Origin: Gordonibacter sp034932485
GTDB taxonomy: Bacteria; Actinomycetota; Coriobacteriia; Coriobacteriales; Eggerthellaceae
Assembly: GCA_034932485.1 (NCBI GenBank)
Contig: JAYFOQ010000024.1
Coordinates: forward strand, 1-64,000
Direction of reading: 5' to 3'
DNA length: 64,000 bases
Made by a program: the position numbers and the translations under genes. Below the pieces are notes generated by a model that did not search any database, was not told the DNA's origin, and worked only from the letters and a program-made list of their open reading frames with translations. Position 1 is the stretch's first letter, and every line of letters begins with the position of its first letter. Shown here piece after piece: positions 9,147 to 17,968 of the stretch.

Positions 9147-10601
9147 TTGGCGGAGCAGTGGCCTAATCTGAGATTTCTTGGTTTGGGAGCATGGTGGGCC
9201 TGGATTTGGTTGTGCTACAACTCTACGGAGATTATGCGCATGTTCCCAGCGGGTGATCAGACCTCAAACGTGCTGCAAATGTATTTGTTCTCAACGTTAG
9301 GTATTGCTGCATCGATGTTCGTGGCGGCTCTCGCATGGAAGCGCGTTACGAGGCTTGTTGATCGAAGGTCTGTCGTAATTGGCTTTGGTGCATTTGCGGG
9401 GCTGTCTACCATCCTTCTAGGATTTTCGGTGGTTATGGGCGCCGGTATCTTTTTCTTCTTGGCAGCTGTGTTTACCGGAGTGGGCACCTCGTTCTTATGT
9501 CTAAAGGTGGGCCGCCTTTATGGTGCCGTGTCACTGGGTGATTCGCTAACGGCGGGTTCTATCGCGCTGGTATTCGCGTCGTTGCTGTACTTTGTAGGAG
9601 TAGGTATTCCTTCCGAGTTGCGGCTGTTCTACTTAGCTGCGCTTCCGCTTATGTCGGCGTTACTGCTGGTAATGGGCGCGAACGATCCGTTTCAGACAGA
9701 TACGTCTACCGCAGGTGAGGGCCTTGATCGTCGCTCGCCTGAGCGTCGTGTGTATCGGAAGTTGGTTGTTGCCTCGGCATTGGTGGCGCTGACGGCGGGT
9801 ATTGGCAAGGGTGTCTCGAGCGCTCTCGTGCCTACTGAAGTATTTGCTCGCGAAGGCGGCATTATTGTGCTGTGCATCGGCGTGATAGGTGTTTTGATTG
9901 TCTATGTGGTAAACCGTGGTGATGCCGTTCGTGGCGCACGTCAGGTGTATTCGGCGCTTATGGTGTTGGGTGTAGCCATGATGCTTGCCACGTGCTTCGG
10001 TTTTGACATCGCCTTTCTTAGCGTGGGTAAAGAAAGCTTGTGGCTCGTATTCTCTTGCTTTATGGCATACCTTGCCTTTCGTTACGATTTCTCGCCGGTG
10101 CGCTTGTTTGCCATTGGTCAGGGTGTGTATTTTCTTGCATCCACTGTTGGCTGGGCCGGTGGGGCAGCTTTGGCACCTTACTATGGCGATGCGGTAGTGC
10201 GTATGGGTACGGGTATCGCTCTGGCGTTCATGGTTATCGTCGTGCTGGTGTATGTACTTCCCGAAATAGACCTCAAGCGTGTTATGGCGTGGTCGGTTGA
10301 TTTTGCTGGCAGGAAGCAAGAGCAGGATATATTTCCTGCGACGGAGATGGGTGTTGTGGGATGTTCGTCTGAGAACGAAGGTGCAGTTGTGACGGGCATC
10401 GAACGTGCTGCGGATATGCATTACGGTTTGTCGGCGCGTGAGCTTGAGGTATTGGACTTGTTTGCGCAGGGTCGCAGCGCTAACTGGATTGCCGACGATC
10501 TCGTTATTTCAAAAAACACGGTGCGGTCTCACCTGCGTGCCATTTATACGAAACTCGATGTGCATACGCGTCAGGAACTACTCGACTTTTTGGCAAAGTG
10601 A
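9147..10601 (+). CDS. Membrane-bound LuxR-family regulator (12-helix type)
   Basis: The 484-residue protein has about twelve hydrophobic helices over residues 1-390 and a LuxR/GerE helix-turn-helix at the C-terminus (GLSARELEVLDLFAQGRSAN, then ISKNTVRSHLRAIY). This combination is characteristic of Eggerthellaceae and is thought to couple sensing in the membrane to transcription. It converges on the minus-strand molybdoenzyme operon ending at 10623 and probably regulates it. The start is uncertain: the frame is open from 9102 and TTG 9147 is the only usual start codon before the first helix, without a strong ribosome-binding site. Confidence 0.85.
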   Translation: MAEQWPNLRFLGLGAWWAWIWLCYNSTEIMRMFPAGDQTSNVLQMYLFSTLGIAASMFVAALAWKRVTRLVDRRSVVIGFGAFAGLSTILLGFSVVMGAGIFFFLAAVFTGVGTSFLCLKVGRLYGAVSLGDSLTAGSIALVFASLLYFVGVGIPSELRLFYLAALPLMSALLLVMGANDPFQTDTSTAGEGLDRRSPERRVYRKLVVASALVALTAGIGKGVSSALVPTEVFAREGGIIVLCIGVIGVLIVYVVNRGDAVRGARQVYSALMVLGVAMMLATCFGFDIAFLSVGKESLWLVFSCFMAYLAFRYDFSPVRLFAIGQGVYFLASTVGWAGGAALAPYYGDAVVRMGTGIALAFMVIVVLVYVLPEIDLKRVMAWSVDFAGRKQEQDIFPATEMGVVGCSSENEGAVVTGIERAADMHYGLSARELEVLDLFAQGRSANWIADDLVISKNTVRSHLRAIYTKLDVHTRQELLDFLAK

Positions 10602-10622
10602 GAACTAGTCTTTAGGTGCGTT

Positions 10623-11624
10623 TTAGCTAGAGCGCGATTCTTGCTTGTCTTTCTTTGTTGATATATTCGACAGCGGAGATGCGCTCTTTGTCGACTTTAT
10701 CGTAATGCGGACAGAGCCGGTGGGGCAGTGTTTAACGCATTCGCCGCAGCGGGTGCATTCGCCTAGTTGTAGGGCGGTGTCTTTTGCATGTAGGTCAATG
10801 TGCTCGGTACAGACTGCTGTACAGACGTTGCAAGGTTTACCCTTTGATGCGCGCATGCAGGTGGAGGTGTCGACTCGAGGGCGAAACAGAAGAGCAAATT
10901 GACCGAATATGTTAAGTAGCCCAGCAATAGGACACAGGTTCATACACCACTTGCGGTATACCACCAGTTCGATGAGTAGCGCAGCGGGAAATACGACCAC
11001 CGATAAGGTTATCTGTTTGTCCACGATGAGGTGCCAAAGCGAACCAACGGTGCCAAAGGTTAACCCGATAGGACATACCAGACAGAACAGGGGAATGCCC
11101 GCAATAAGGGTAGCTACCAGAACAACTCCAAGTATCCAGGTGCGCTTATCGCGCCCCAGGTAGCGTAGACTGGCAACAAATCTTTTTGCTTCGCCTGCGG
11201 GCGAACAGGCTTGTTGCTTGTTGGGTAGCGTACAGGGGGGCTGCTCGTTAGCGCTGATGCTTGTTGCGCTAACGGTGTCGACCGTAGTTGTAAGGTTGCG
11301 CTTGAAAAATTTTCGTATGGTAGGTGCCGGGCAACCCCAAGCACACCAGGCGCGCCCGAACAACAGGGCGAACGCTGCCACGACGGCAAGCGAAATAAGG
11401 GTGACCGGCACGAATGCTTTGCTGGCGAGGAGTGCTTCGATTCCGCCCAGAGGACACAACAAGAAGAATTGTCCGATGCCAAATGCCGAGGGAGTACCCA
11501 GTCCGGTATCGAAGGCGAGGGAGATAATAACTGCTGCGAACACCAAGCTCAGTGTTATGATGCGTGCTTTCGTTATGAGGTCTCCCTGTCGCGTTGCCTT
11601 TTTCGCTTGCTTCTCCTGACTCAT
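10623..11624 (-). CDS. NapH-like membrane iron-sulfur protein
   Basis: This 333-residue polytopic protein resembles NapH, which passes electrons from menaquinol to periplasmic carriers. It has four to five membrane helices, cysteine motifs CAWGCP, CLVCP and CMNLCP at membrane edges, and a C-terminal ferredoxin part with CNVCTAVC and CTRCGECVKHCP. ATG 11624 is preferred over a longer reading: GGGAG sits just upstream and the codon overlaps the stop of the NapG-like gene as ATGA, a sign of translational coupling. It is the last gene of the operon and presumably feeds the DmsA-like enzyme. Confidence 0.85.
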   Translation of the reverse strand: MSQEKQAKKATRQGDLITKARIITLSLVFAAVIISLAFDTGLGTPSAFGIGQFFLLCPLGGIEALLASKAFVPVTLISLAVVAAFALLFGRAWCAWGCPAPTIRKFFKRNLTTTVDTVSATSISANEQPPCTLPNKQQACSPAGEAKRFVASLRYLGRDKRTWILGVVLVATLIAGIPLFCLVCPIGLTFGTVGSLWHLIVDKQITLSVVVFPAALLIELVVYRKWCMNLCPIAGLLNIFGQFALLFRPRVDTSTCMRASKGKPCNVCTAVCTEHIDLHAKDTALQLGECTRCGECVKHCPTGSVRITIKSTKSASPLSNISTKKDKQESRSS

Positions 11625-12244
11625 GACACGTGCTCCCTTGTTTGGAGGGTCTTGTTGGTTACCACTTCGATGCCGCGCGCCTTGCCGCCACCGAAAGAGG
11701 TGAATACATTGGCAGGGCAAATCTTGACGCACTCGCCACAGCCGTTGCAGGTGGTCGTATCCACGACGGGGTGACGCCCCGCATCAAAGGAAAGGGCTTC
11801 GTAGGTGCATGCTTCAACGCAGATGCCGCAGCTGTTGGTTTCTAGAAAGGCCAAGCAATGGTCTTCGTGGAGGATAGCGGCGCCAATACGACCCTGATCG
11901 GGTGCGTAAGGGTCAACAGCTCCAATGGCGGCAGTGGGGCATACCTCGCGACACTTGTCGCAAAATGTGCAACTGTCGTTGGTTAAATTAAGTACGGGGG
12001 TGCGAGCTTGCAGTATCCCCCCTTCGATGCCTTGGGGCTCCAGTACGCCGGTGGGGCAAACGCTGATGCATCGCTCACATTTAATACAGCGAGCCATGAA
12101 TTCGCTTTCAGGAGCCGATCCAGGGGGACGCAGTACATTGGCTTGGGCAGTGAGAGGACGTATTCCTGCTGCCATTGCCACGCTTGCAATCAGCGCAGCT
12201 CCTCCGATAACAAAGGTTCTGCGGGTTGGGTTGTTTGCTGACAT
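11621..12244 (-). CDS. NapG-like Tat-exported ferredoxin
   Basis: This 207-residue protein begins with a Tat signal (TRRTFVIGG, then a hydrophobic stretch and an AQA-type cut near residue 35). Four 4Fe-4S motifs follow: CIKCERCISVCP, CTFCDKCREVCP, CGICVEAC and CNGCGECVKICP. NapG proteins pair with NapH to move electrons across the membrane to an exported reductase. The stop overlaps the napH-like start. Upstream is the TorD-like chaperone gene. Confidence 0.87.
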   Translation of the reverse strand: MSANNPTRRTFVIGGAALIASVAMAAGIRPLTAQANVLRPPGSAPESEFMARCIKCERCISVCPTGVLEPQGIEGGILQARTPVLNLTNDSCTFCDKCREVCPTAAIGAVDPYAPDQGRIGAAILHEDHCLAFLETNSCGICVEACTYEALSFDAGRHPVVDTTTCNGCGECVKICPANVFTSFGGGKARGIEVVTNKTLQTREHVS

Positions 12245-12258
12245 GGCAGAATCTCCGG

Positions 12259-12954
12259 TTACGCTGCAGCGCTGGCGCCATCGAGTTGATCTACGATGTC
12301 GCGTAGTATGTCTTTTCCCTGTTCAAGCGCACCTTGGGTCACAAAAAGCATACCGGTGTAGAACGTAAGTTTGGCATATTCCTGTGCGGTATCGCGCAGC
12401 GGGGGAATCCAGTTCAGCAAGTGCTGTTCGATGAATTCCAGTTGACGCACCACGTTACGACGCAGTTCAGTCTTATTTTTTGCTTGAGCCCACTCCGTTG
12501 CGCGCTCGTTCATGTTAATGAGATATTCTAGCTCGAAGGCCAGGTGATCCTCGGGTTCGTGAAGGTTAGGATTTACCAGGAAGCCGTCTTCCAGAAAGCG
12601 TGCTACCACGTCGTCGCGAGCATCGCCCATCATGATGTGGTCCTCGCCAGCAAACACCGACTCGTACGGTACTGCCGTCTGACGATCTTTCGTGAACACG
12701 CCCGCTGCTAGAAAGATGCGTGCGTATTCACAGGCAAGTTGTCCGCGTCGGTCGGTTGCGGAGAACGCGAAATAGCGGCGAATCATACGGTAGCCTTGAT
12801 CGAGACAATCGTTGCCAGTATCAGTGGGGTACTTGGCTGCTGCTAATTCCGTGATAGCTTGTTCGTTCAGCTCTCTGAAGAACACTTGCGACAAAAACCG
12901 ATAGGTACGGGCGCTCTCGTCAAAAAAATCAAGAAGTTCCTGGTGAGTCATCAT
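12259..12954 (-). CDS. TorD-family molybdoenzyme chaperone
   Basis: A 231-residue helical cytoplasmic chaperone. Family marks are the YRFLSQVFF helix near the N-terminus, the VPYESVFAGEDHIMMGDARD segment, and EPEDHLAFELEYLINMNE, the Glu-Asp-His element of TorD/DmsD proteins. ATG 12954 is chosen because AAAGGGGA lies 7 bases before it; a reading from 12972 would start inside the ribosome-binding site. It should serve the Tat-exported DmsA-like enzyme of the same operon. A perfect hairpin separates it from dmsC. Confidence 0.87.
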   Translation of the reverse strand: MMTHQELLDFFDESARTYRFLSQVFFRELNEQAITELAAAKYPTDTGNDCLDQGYRMIRRYFAFSATDRRGQLACEYARIFLAAGVFTKDRQTAVPYESVFAGEDHIMMGDARDDVVARFLEDGFLVNPNLHEPEDHLAFELEYLINMNERATEWAQAKNKTELRRNVVRQLEFIEQHLLNWIPPLRDTAQEYAKLTFYTGMLFVTQGALEQGKDILRDIVDQLDGASAAA

Positions 12955-12990
12955 GATACGATCCCCTTTCATTTTGTGTGCTTACAAGGT

Positions 12991-13016
12991 TGGGCTGCCG
13001 CTTTCGCGGCAGCCCA
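12991..13016 (-). promoter_or_regulatory. Intercistronic hairpin with GAAA loop
   Basis: TGGGCTGCCGC (12991-13001) and GCGGCAGCCCA (13006-13016) pair perfectly over 11 bases. In the minus-strand transcript the 4-base loop reads GAAA, a stable tetraloop. It lies inside the operon, between the structural genes (A, B, C) and torD-napG-napH. No T-run follows, so partial termination or an RNA-stability boundary is more likely than full termination. Confidence 0.6.
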
Positions 13017-13022
13017 GAGTAG

Positions 13023-13844
13023 TTAGTCGAGCGTCATGAGGAAGAAGTCCATGAAGGGGGTGCCGATAAGCCACATGACTATGCGGAGCGCCGTTGCGGC
13101 AATGAGACCCGCCACGAGGGCCATTACACCCAGCATGAGCGCGTTTTCAGGACGCTTGAGCGCCATCATGCCGCAAACAATTACTACCACGATAGCCACG
13201 AACAGAGCAATTACCCCTATCATGGTCCCGTTTTGAGATTCGGCGAGGTAAGACCCTGCCGAGATGCAGAACGCAGCGGCCAGTACGACTCCCAGTGCGC
13301 CGCCTACAATTGCCAGCAGCCCGGCAAAGGAAACGGCCTGGTTGTCACTTTTTTGTACGGCCTTCAAAAGCAAGTTCAGACCGCCACCTGCCGAGGCAGC
13401 CGTACCGAAGTAGGCTAGCGGTAGAGCCACGGTCTGCCATGCAGGACGGGCCTCCATCATGTAGGACGATCCGCAGGCGTAGGTAAACACTATGCCCACA
13501 ATTAACCCTAAGATTCCCACGACGGTACGTGCTTTCTCAGATGTGCCGCGCACCAGCATGATAAGGTACACTGCCAAAATTACGCAGAGCACACCAATCA
13601 TGGCAGCTTCAATAAAGATGCCAGATGTGGGGTGGTTTAGTGCTTCAAGAATGCGATCGACGTGACTCAGATGCATAACTGACATGCAGCCGCCCAACAC
13701 CATCAACACAAGAGAAATGATGGTTTCCATCTTGCTGGGGGTCTCGTTTTTCTTTAACAAATATCCCAGCATAGAGAAGGCGAAAAGCCACGCGCCCGCT
13801 CCACTAATAACGGTGAACAGGACCAATGCCCATTGGATTTCCAT
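13023..13844 (-). CDS. DmsC-like membrane anchor of the second molybdoenzyme operon
   Basis: 273 residues with about eight membrane helices. The N-terminus MEIQWALVLFTVISGAGAWL and the CMSVMHLSHVDR segment, followed by ALNHPTSGI, match the DmsC anchor family, which links a DmsAB-type pair to the quinone pool. The ATG overlaps the upstream dmsB-like stop by one base. It closely parallels the anchor at 41934-42803. Confidence 0.87.
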   Translation of the reverse strand: MEIQWALVLFTVISGAGAWLFAFSMLGYLLKKNETPSKMETIISLVLMVLGGCMSVMHLSHVDRILEALNHPTSGIFIEAAMIGVLCVILAVYLIMLVRGTSEKARTVVGILGLIVGIVFTYACGSSYMMEARPAWQTVALPLAYFGTAASAGGGLNLLLKAVQKSDNQAVSFAGLLAIVGGALGVVLAAAFCISAGSYLAESQNGTMIGVIALFVAIVVVIVCGMMALKRPENALMLGVMALVAGLIAATALRIVMWLIGTPFMDFFLMTLD

Positions 13845-14485
13845 TAGTCCACGCTCCCCTCGGTTGTTACGTATAGGTTAGTAGTCTGGGTTAAATCATC
13901 CGCGCGCCACTCACCAAACCTTGGTGAAAGAATGTAGGCGGAAAGCGGTTCGTTGCCGGCATTTGGCAAGTAGTGGACTGCATCCGAGCTCGCCTTTGCG
14001 AGTTCTTTTGATACGTCGGAAGAGGGGTCATCCACGTCGCCACAAAAACGTGCTTTACCGCAGCAGTTCTTCACGCACGCCGGGTGTTCGCCAGCTGCGG
14101 TTAAGTGGTTGCATAGGGTGCATTTCTCTACCACGTGTTGTGCTTTGTTCCAGCTTCGTACGCCGTAGGGGCAGGCCATCATGCAATATTTGCAGCCGAT
14201 GCACTTTTCCTTGTTTACCAATACCATGCCGGTTTTTTCGTCGCGATACGAGGCTCCCGTAGGGCATACGTGGGTGCAGGGTGATTCTTTGCACTGCTGG
14301 CACATAACCGGTAGCCAGTAGGTTGACACATGGGGGAACTCTCCAAATGGTTCCACCTGCACCACTTTGTTCCAGCGCTCGCCCAAGGCGATGTCGTTTT
14401 CCATCTTGCACGCCACTTCGCAGGCGTAGCAACCGATGCAACGATCAAGGTTGATTACCAAGCAATTACGCGTCATAGACGGCAT
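13844..14485 (-). CDS. DmsB-like iron-sulfur subunit of the second molybdoenzyme operon
   Basis: A 213-residue four-cluster ferredoxin subunit: CIGCYACEVACK, CQQCKESPCTHVCP, CIGCKYCMMACP and CTLC...CVKNCC. The last group ends in CC, not the usual CP. The start is ATG 14485, with GGAGG 5 bases upstream; a longer reading to 14554 lies inside the catalytic gene. It overlaps the end of the catalytic gene by 20 bases. It should wire the DmsA-like enzyme to the DmsC-like anchor. Confidence 0.87.
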   Translation of the reverse strand: MPSMTRNCLVINLDRCIGCYACEVACKMENDIALGERWNKVVQVEPFGEFPHVSTYWLPVMCQQCKESPCTHVCPTGASYRDEKTGMVLVNKEKCIGCKYCMMACPYGVRSWNKAQHVVEKCTLCNHLTAAGEHPACVKNCCGKARFCGDVDDPSSDVSKELAKASSDAVHYLPNAGNEPLSAYILSPRFGEWRADDLTQTTNLYVTTEGSVD

Positions 14486-17252
14486 TACCTCCTCCGGTAT
14501 TCTCAGACAGTTCGGGTAGCCACGGGGTGAAGTCCTCGGGCTTAATCCACACACTCTCGGGTGCTCCGTCTGCCTTGGTTATCTTGATGGTGATGCCACG
14601 TAAGGTGTAGGTTCCGTACACGTCGTTAAAGGGACATTCGTCGTTGTTCTGGGTAAGTACATTGATGTTCATAACCTGCCAGGCACGGTTCGGATCTGCC
14701 GAATCAAGCAGCTCGGGGTTCCAGAATCGCTCCTGATAGATAACCTTTGGAGCCACGCTCTTGGTGATACGAGCGCGACCTTGGGTTTTGCCGCGACGCG
14801 ATTCTAGCCACAGCCAGTCACCATTTTTTATGCCGATTTCGCGGGCGGTTTCCGGGTTGATCCATGTTTCTGGGTACGGATACATCTCGCGCGTATAGGG
14901 CGTGTTGCGCAGTGTGCCGTGATGGAAGAATGGGATGCGTCCTTGGGTGAGCACGTAGGGATACTCGGTGTCGGTCAACGGCGACTCGAAGGGCTCTAGG
15001 TAGTATGGCAGCGGGTTGTAGTTGTCGGACTTTGGGTATACGTTGGTAGCTGGCTGCATGGTTCCTTTGCCATCGATGGAGCCTGTGTTGCCTAAGTGAA
15101 TATTGCCATCAAAGTATGGCTCGCAACGCTTTGACGTGGTGTGGAATCCGGTAGGCTTGCCTGGGTTTGTTTTATCGTCAAACAGGTGGCTGTTGTAGGA
15201 CTTTGCCGCGTATTCCTCGATAGTTTGGTATTCGCTGGGAGCCTGCGCGTCGAACGTTTTCCAGTCCCAGTTCTCGTTGTCGTAGTAGAAGCTGCCTACG
15301 AAGTAACCCACGTAGTCTTTATACTCCTCGTAGGTACGCCAATAGGTGCCATAGAACTTACCGGCGATTTCTGGGTTGAAGGAGTCGATGGCGCGCTGGT
15401 GCCCACGTTCGGCTAGGGCTGCGGCCAGCCACGACCAGTGCATACATTCGTCCACGCATTCGTAAAGCTGCGTACAAGGCCGACGAATGGCGTAGGTGTT
15501 CAGGCGGTCTTGCGCGTAGGCTGTCTCAAGCCACTCCGCGGTAGGCAACACGTAGTCGGCTAAGCATACGCTGGTGGTGGTCCAGTGCATGTACATGTGC
15601 ACGTTAAGCTCGGTGGTCATCATGGCGTTGTAGAAGCGTGTGGCGTTACCAATCATGGCTAACTTGTTGCCTGAGCGCTCAATCCAAATGCGCGGACGGT
15701 ATGGCTCGCCTGTTTCGATAGCTTTAAGTACTGTGGGGATATGACTTGCCAGCCAGTGCCCCAAACCTTTGTGTTCGGTGTAACCCAGGCGTGCCTGCGC
15801 TTCAGAGTCGGGCATGCGAAGCGGATGGTCGGGATGGTGAAGGCCGAAGGGCTGTACCACATAGTTGCAAGGCTCCACATAGCAGGGGCGATCCTGCACA
15901 ATAGAGCCAGGCTGGCGGATGCAGCCCATAAGGATGTCGAGAATAGCATCGCCCTGCGCAGCCTGTGCGGAGTTGCGTGTTTGGTCGGTTGCCACGCCAA
16001 GTGAAACGCCAGCGTTTGGACAGCCTTCGACGTAGATGTTTATAGCCTTCTCGATTTCCTTGGCGTTGAGCCAGCATACGTCGGCTGCTTTTTCCAGTGT
16101 CCACTCAGCCACATGGTCTTTCATGATCTGGAATGCGGTACGCGCTTTTTCGCCATTTGGTAGCGTGTAGGTGCCAAACATCTCGGGATTGAGGGTGGTG
16201 TCGAAGGGGTAGGGCATAGCCTTTGCGCTATTGGTGGTTTTGTCCCATACCACGTACTCATTTTCGCTTCCAAGACCCAACTCGCTTGCGCGATAGGTAA
16301 TGCCGGTATTTTCGTGTACGAGGAAAGGTAGGTTGGTCCATTCGCGGCAGAAGTCTTTGTCCCACAGTTCGTTTTCAATAAGGTAGTTAATCCAGGCGAG
16401 CATAAGTGCTACGTCGGTGCCTGGACGGATGGCAAGCCACACATCGGCGCGCGCAGCGTCGGGGGTAAAGCGGGGGTCGATAACCACCGTCTTCATGCCA
16501 TTGTTACGCAAGTCTGTTACCACGCGTCCTGTCGAGCCGATGCCATGATAGCTTGGCCCCACACCCCACATGACATAGGTTTTCGTAGGAGTGCACAGCT
16601 TGTCAGGCAGGATGCCGGGCAAGTACACTTCCGTTACAGGGCCATCGGCAAGCGAAGTGTCCGCCGTGCCATTTAGGCAGAATTCCATGTGATTGCGCGG
16701 TAGGTAGCACTGAGCGCAACCGGGTTCGAAAAAGTTGCCGCCACCCCATACGGAAAGGAAACGTGCAGGCGAGAAGAATTGCGGGTTGCCGCCACCGCCC
16801 GTGGAGGTAACAAGACTCTTCGGGCCTTCTTTTTGGTAGTACTCCCACATTACGTCGGCAATTTCGTTAATCGCCTGTTCCCACGAAATGCGCTCCCATT
16901 CGTTGGAGCCACGTTCGCCTCGTCGTTTCATGGGGTATTTAATGCGGTTGGGATTATAGAGCGCCTGTATGCCGGCGAGTCCCTTTGCGCAGGCGGCACC
17001 TTTGTTCATGGGGTCGTCTGGGTCGCCTTCGAGCTTAACAACTTTGCCATCGCGCACGTGTGCGATCATGCCGCAGTTATTGAGGCAGGCGCGACAGATG
17101 GTCCTAACCTTCTGTGTCTGGCTAGATTCGGCCGCAATGGCAGGTTCGACATGCATGAGGTTTGACCCTGCAACACCGCTCATTGCAGTGGCGGCCGCAG
17201 CAAAGGCGCCAAGCTTAACGAAGCTGCGTCTACTAATATCTGTAGTAGCCAA
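14466..17252 (-). CDS. Tat-exported molybdopterin oxidoreductase (DmsA family, substrate unknown)
   Basis: A 928-residue catalytic subunit. A Tat signal (SRRSFVKLG) covers residues 1-41. The N-terminal 4Fe-4S site is C53-x2-C56-x3-C60-x27-C88. The likely molybdenum or tungsten ligand is Cys182 in CAQCYLPR, a C-x-x-P-R pattern also seen in the dehydroxylase-like enzyme at 43439-46495. True DmsA has Ser at this place. The dinucleotide-binding domain occupies the C-terminal 150 residues. With its own B and C subunits, TorD and NapGH it forms a complete quinol-linked reductase operon. The acceptor cannot be read from sequence; a catechol-type or other organic acceptor is as possible as an S- or N-oxide. 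Confidence 0.85.
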   Translation of the reverse strand: MATTDISRRSFVKLGAFAAAATAMSGVAGSNLMHVEPAIAAESSQTQKVRTICRACLNNCGMIAHVRDGKVVKLEGDPDDPMNKGAACAKGLAGIQALYNPNRIKYPMKRRGERGSNEWERISWEQAINEIADVMWEYYQKEGPKSLVTSTGGGGNPQFFSPARFLSVWGGGNFFEPGCAQCYLPRNHMEFCLNGTADTSLADGPVTEVYLPGILPDKLCTPTKTYVMWGVGPSYHGIGSTGRVVTDLRNNGMKTVVIDPRFTPDAARADVWLAIRPGTDVALMLAWINYLIENELWDKDFCREWTNLPFLVHENTGITYRASELGLGSENEYVVWDKTTNSAKAMPYPFDTTLNPEMFGTYTLPNGEKARTAFQIMKDHVAEWTLEKAADVCWLNAKEIEKAINIYVEGCPNAGVSLGVATDQTRNSAQAAQGDAILDILMGCIRQPGSIVQDRPCYVEPCNYVVQPFGLHHPDHPLRMPDSEAQARLGYTEHKGLGHWLASHIPTVLKAIETGEPYRPRIWIERSGNKLAMIGNATRFYNAMMTTELNVHMYMHWTTTSVCLADYVLPTAEWLETAYAQDRLNTYAIRRPCTQLYECVDECMHWSWLAAALAERGHQRAIDSFNPEIAGKFYGTYWRTYEEYKDYVGYFVGSFYYDNENWDWKTFDAQAPSEYQTIEEYAAKSYNSHLFDDKTNPGKPTGFHTTSKRCEPYFDGNIHLGNTGSIDGKGTMQPATNVYPKSDNYNPLPYYLEPFESPLTDTEYPYVLTQGRIPFFHHGTLRNTPYTREMYPYPETWINPETAREIGIKNGDWLWLESRRGKTQGRARITKSVAPKVIYQERFWNPELLDSADPNRAWQVMNINVLTQNNDECPFNDVYGTYTLRGITIKITKADGAPESVWIKPEDFTPWLPELSENTGGGNAVYDA

Positions 17253-17359
17253 AATATTCCTTCCCTTCTCGTCTGTTGGTTCGGATGGTGCTATTCGGAG
17301 CCTGCGGGCGTCCCCTCTGGCTAGATCCGATACAAGTGGAGCGCGGGGTGCAGGAGAAA

Positions 17360-17968
17360 TTAGACGGTAATAACCGTCTTGCCTGCATCGGTGGTGAACC
17401 AGGATTGTTTCCAGAAAATGCCGCCAGCTGATTCGAGGGCATCTATAAAGTATTGGGGATATACGGCCGTTTGCTGCGTCTCCGGATGAGGCTGAAGTTG
17501 AGGTATAGGAGCAAGGGTGCGCTCAAGGTCGGCGCAGGAGCAGCCGGTTTCGGTATTGCAAGCACGCAGAATAGTTTCAAAGACGCTGCGGTAGAGAGGC
17601 TTGCTGGCAATGAGGGTCTGTAAAGTGGCTAGAGGTGTGTAGGCCTTGATAAGTTCGCTGCCTTCGTCGGTAAGAAAAATTTGTACTTCAACCTCGACAT
17701 CCTCGTCGATGTTCTCGTCGCACTGGAGGTCTTCCAGTGTGCCGTTGTAGGGTTCGCCGTTAACGCACAAGTGCTCGGATAGTGCTCCGCTGCGTGCGAG
17801 GATGTCTATGGAAACAGAAGGACTCTGCGCGTATTCGTTGCTCCAGGCTCCAAGTAGGCTAGCTTCAAGCTTAGATCGACTTGTCGGTGTGTGCGTATCG
17901 ACTGCCGACAATACGGCAAGTAGTGGTTTTTTGAGCATGGGATTGTGCTCGATAATGTTGATAGCCAT
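17360..17968 (-). CDS. Tandem winged-helix-like protein, molybdoenzyme-associated, function unknown
   Basis: A 202-residue soluble protein with no family I can name. Two repeated halves look like winged-helix modules: a first near residues 10-50 (LLAVLSAVDTHTPTSRSKLE) and a second near 125-200 (LYRSVFETILRAC ... YFIDALESAGGIFWK ... WFTTDAGK). The second half clearly matches the C-terminus of the 253-residue protein at 50788-51549. ATG 17968 follows AGGGGGA by 4 bases. It is the first gene of the minus-strand operon, just before the catalytic subunit, which suggests a role in its expression or maturation. Confidence 0.7.
   Translation of the reverse strand: MAINIIEHNPMLKKPLLAVLSAVDTHTPTSRSKLEASLLGAWSNEYAQSPSVSIDILARSGALSEHLCVNGEPYNGTLEDLQCDENIDEDVEVEVQIFLTDEGSELIKAYTPLATLQTLIASKPLYRSVFETILRACNTETGCSCADLERTLAPIPQLQPHPETQQTAVYPQYFIDALESAGGIFWKQSWFTTDAGKTVITV

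Noticed and set aside
9660..10421. 253-codon minus-strand frame inside the LuxR-type regulator
   Set aside because: His/Thr/Arg-rich shadow of a membrane protein gene.
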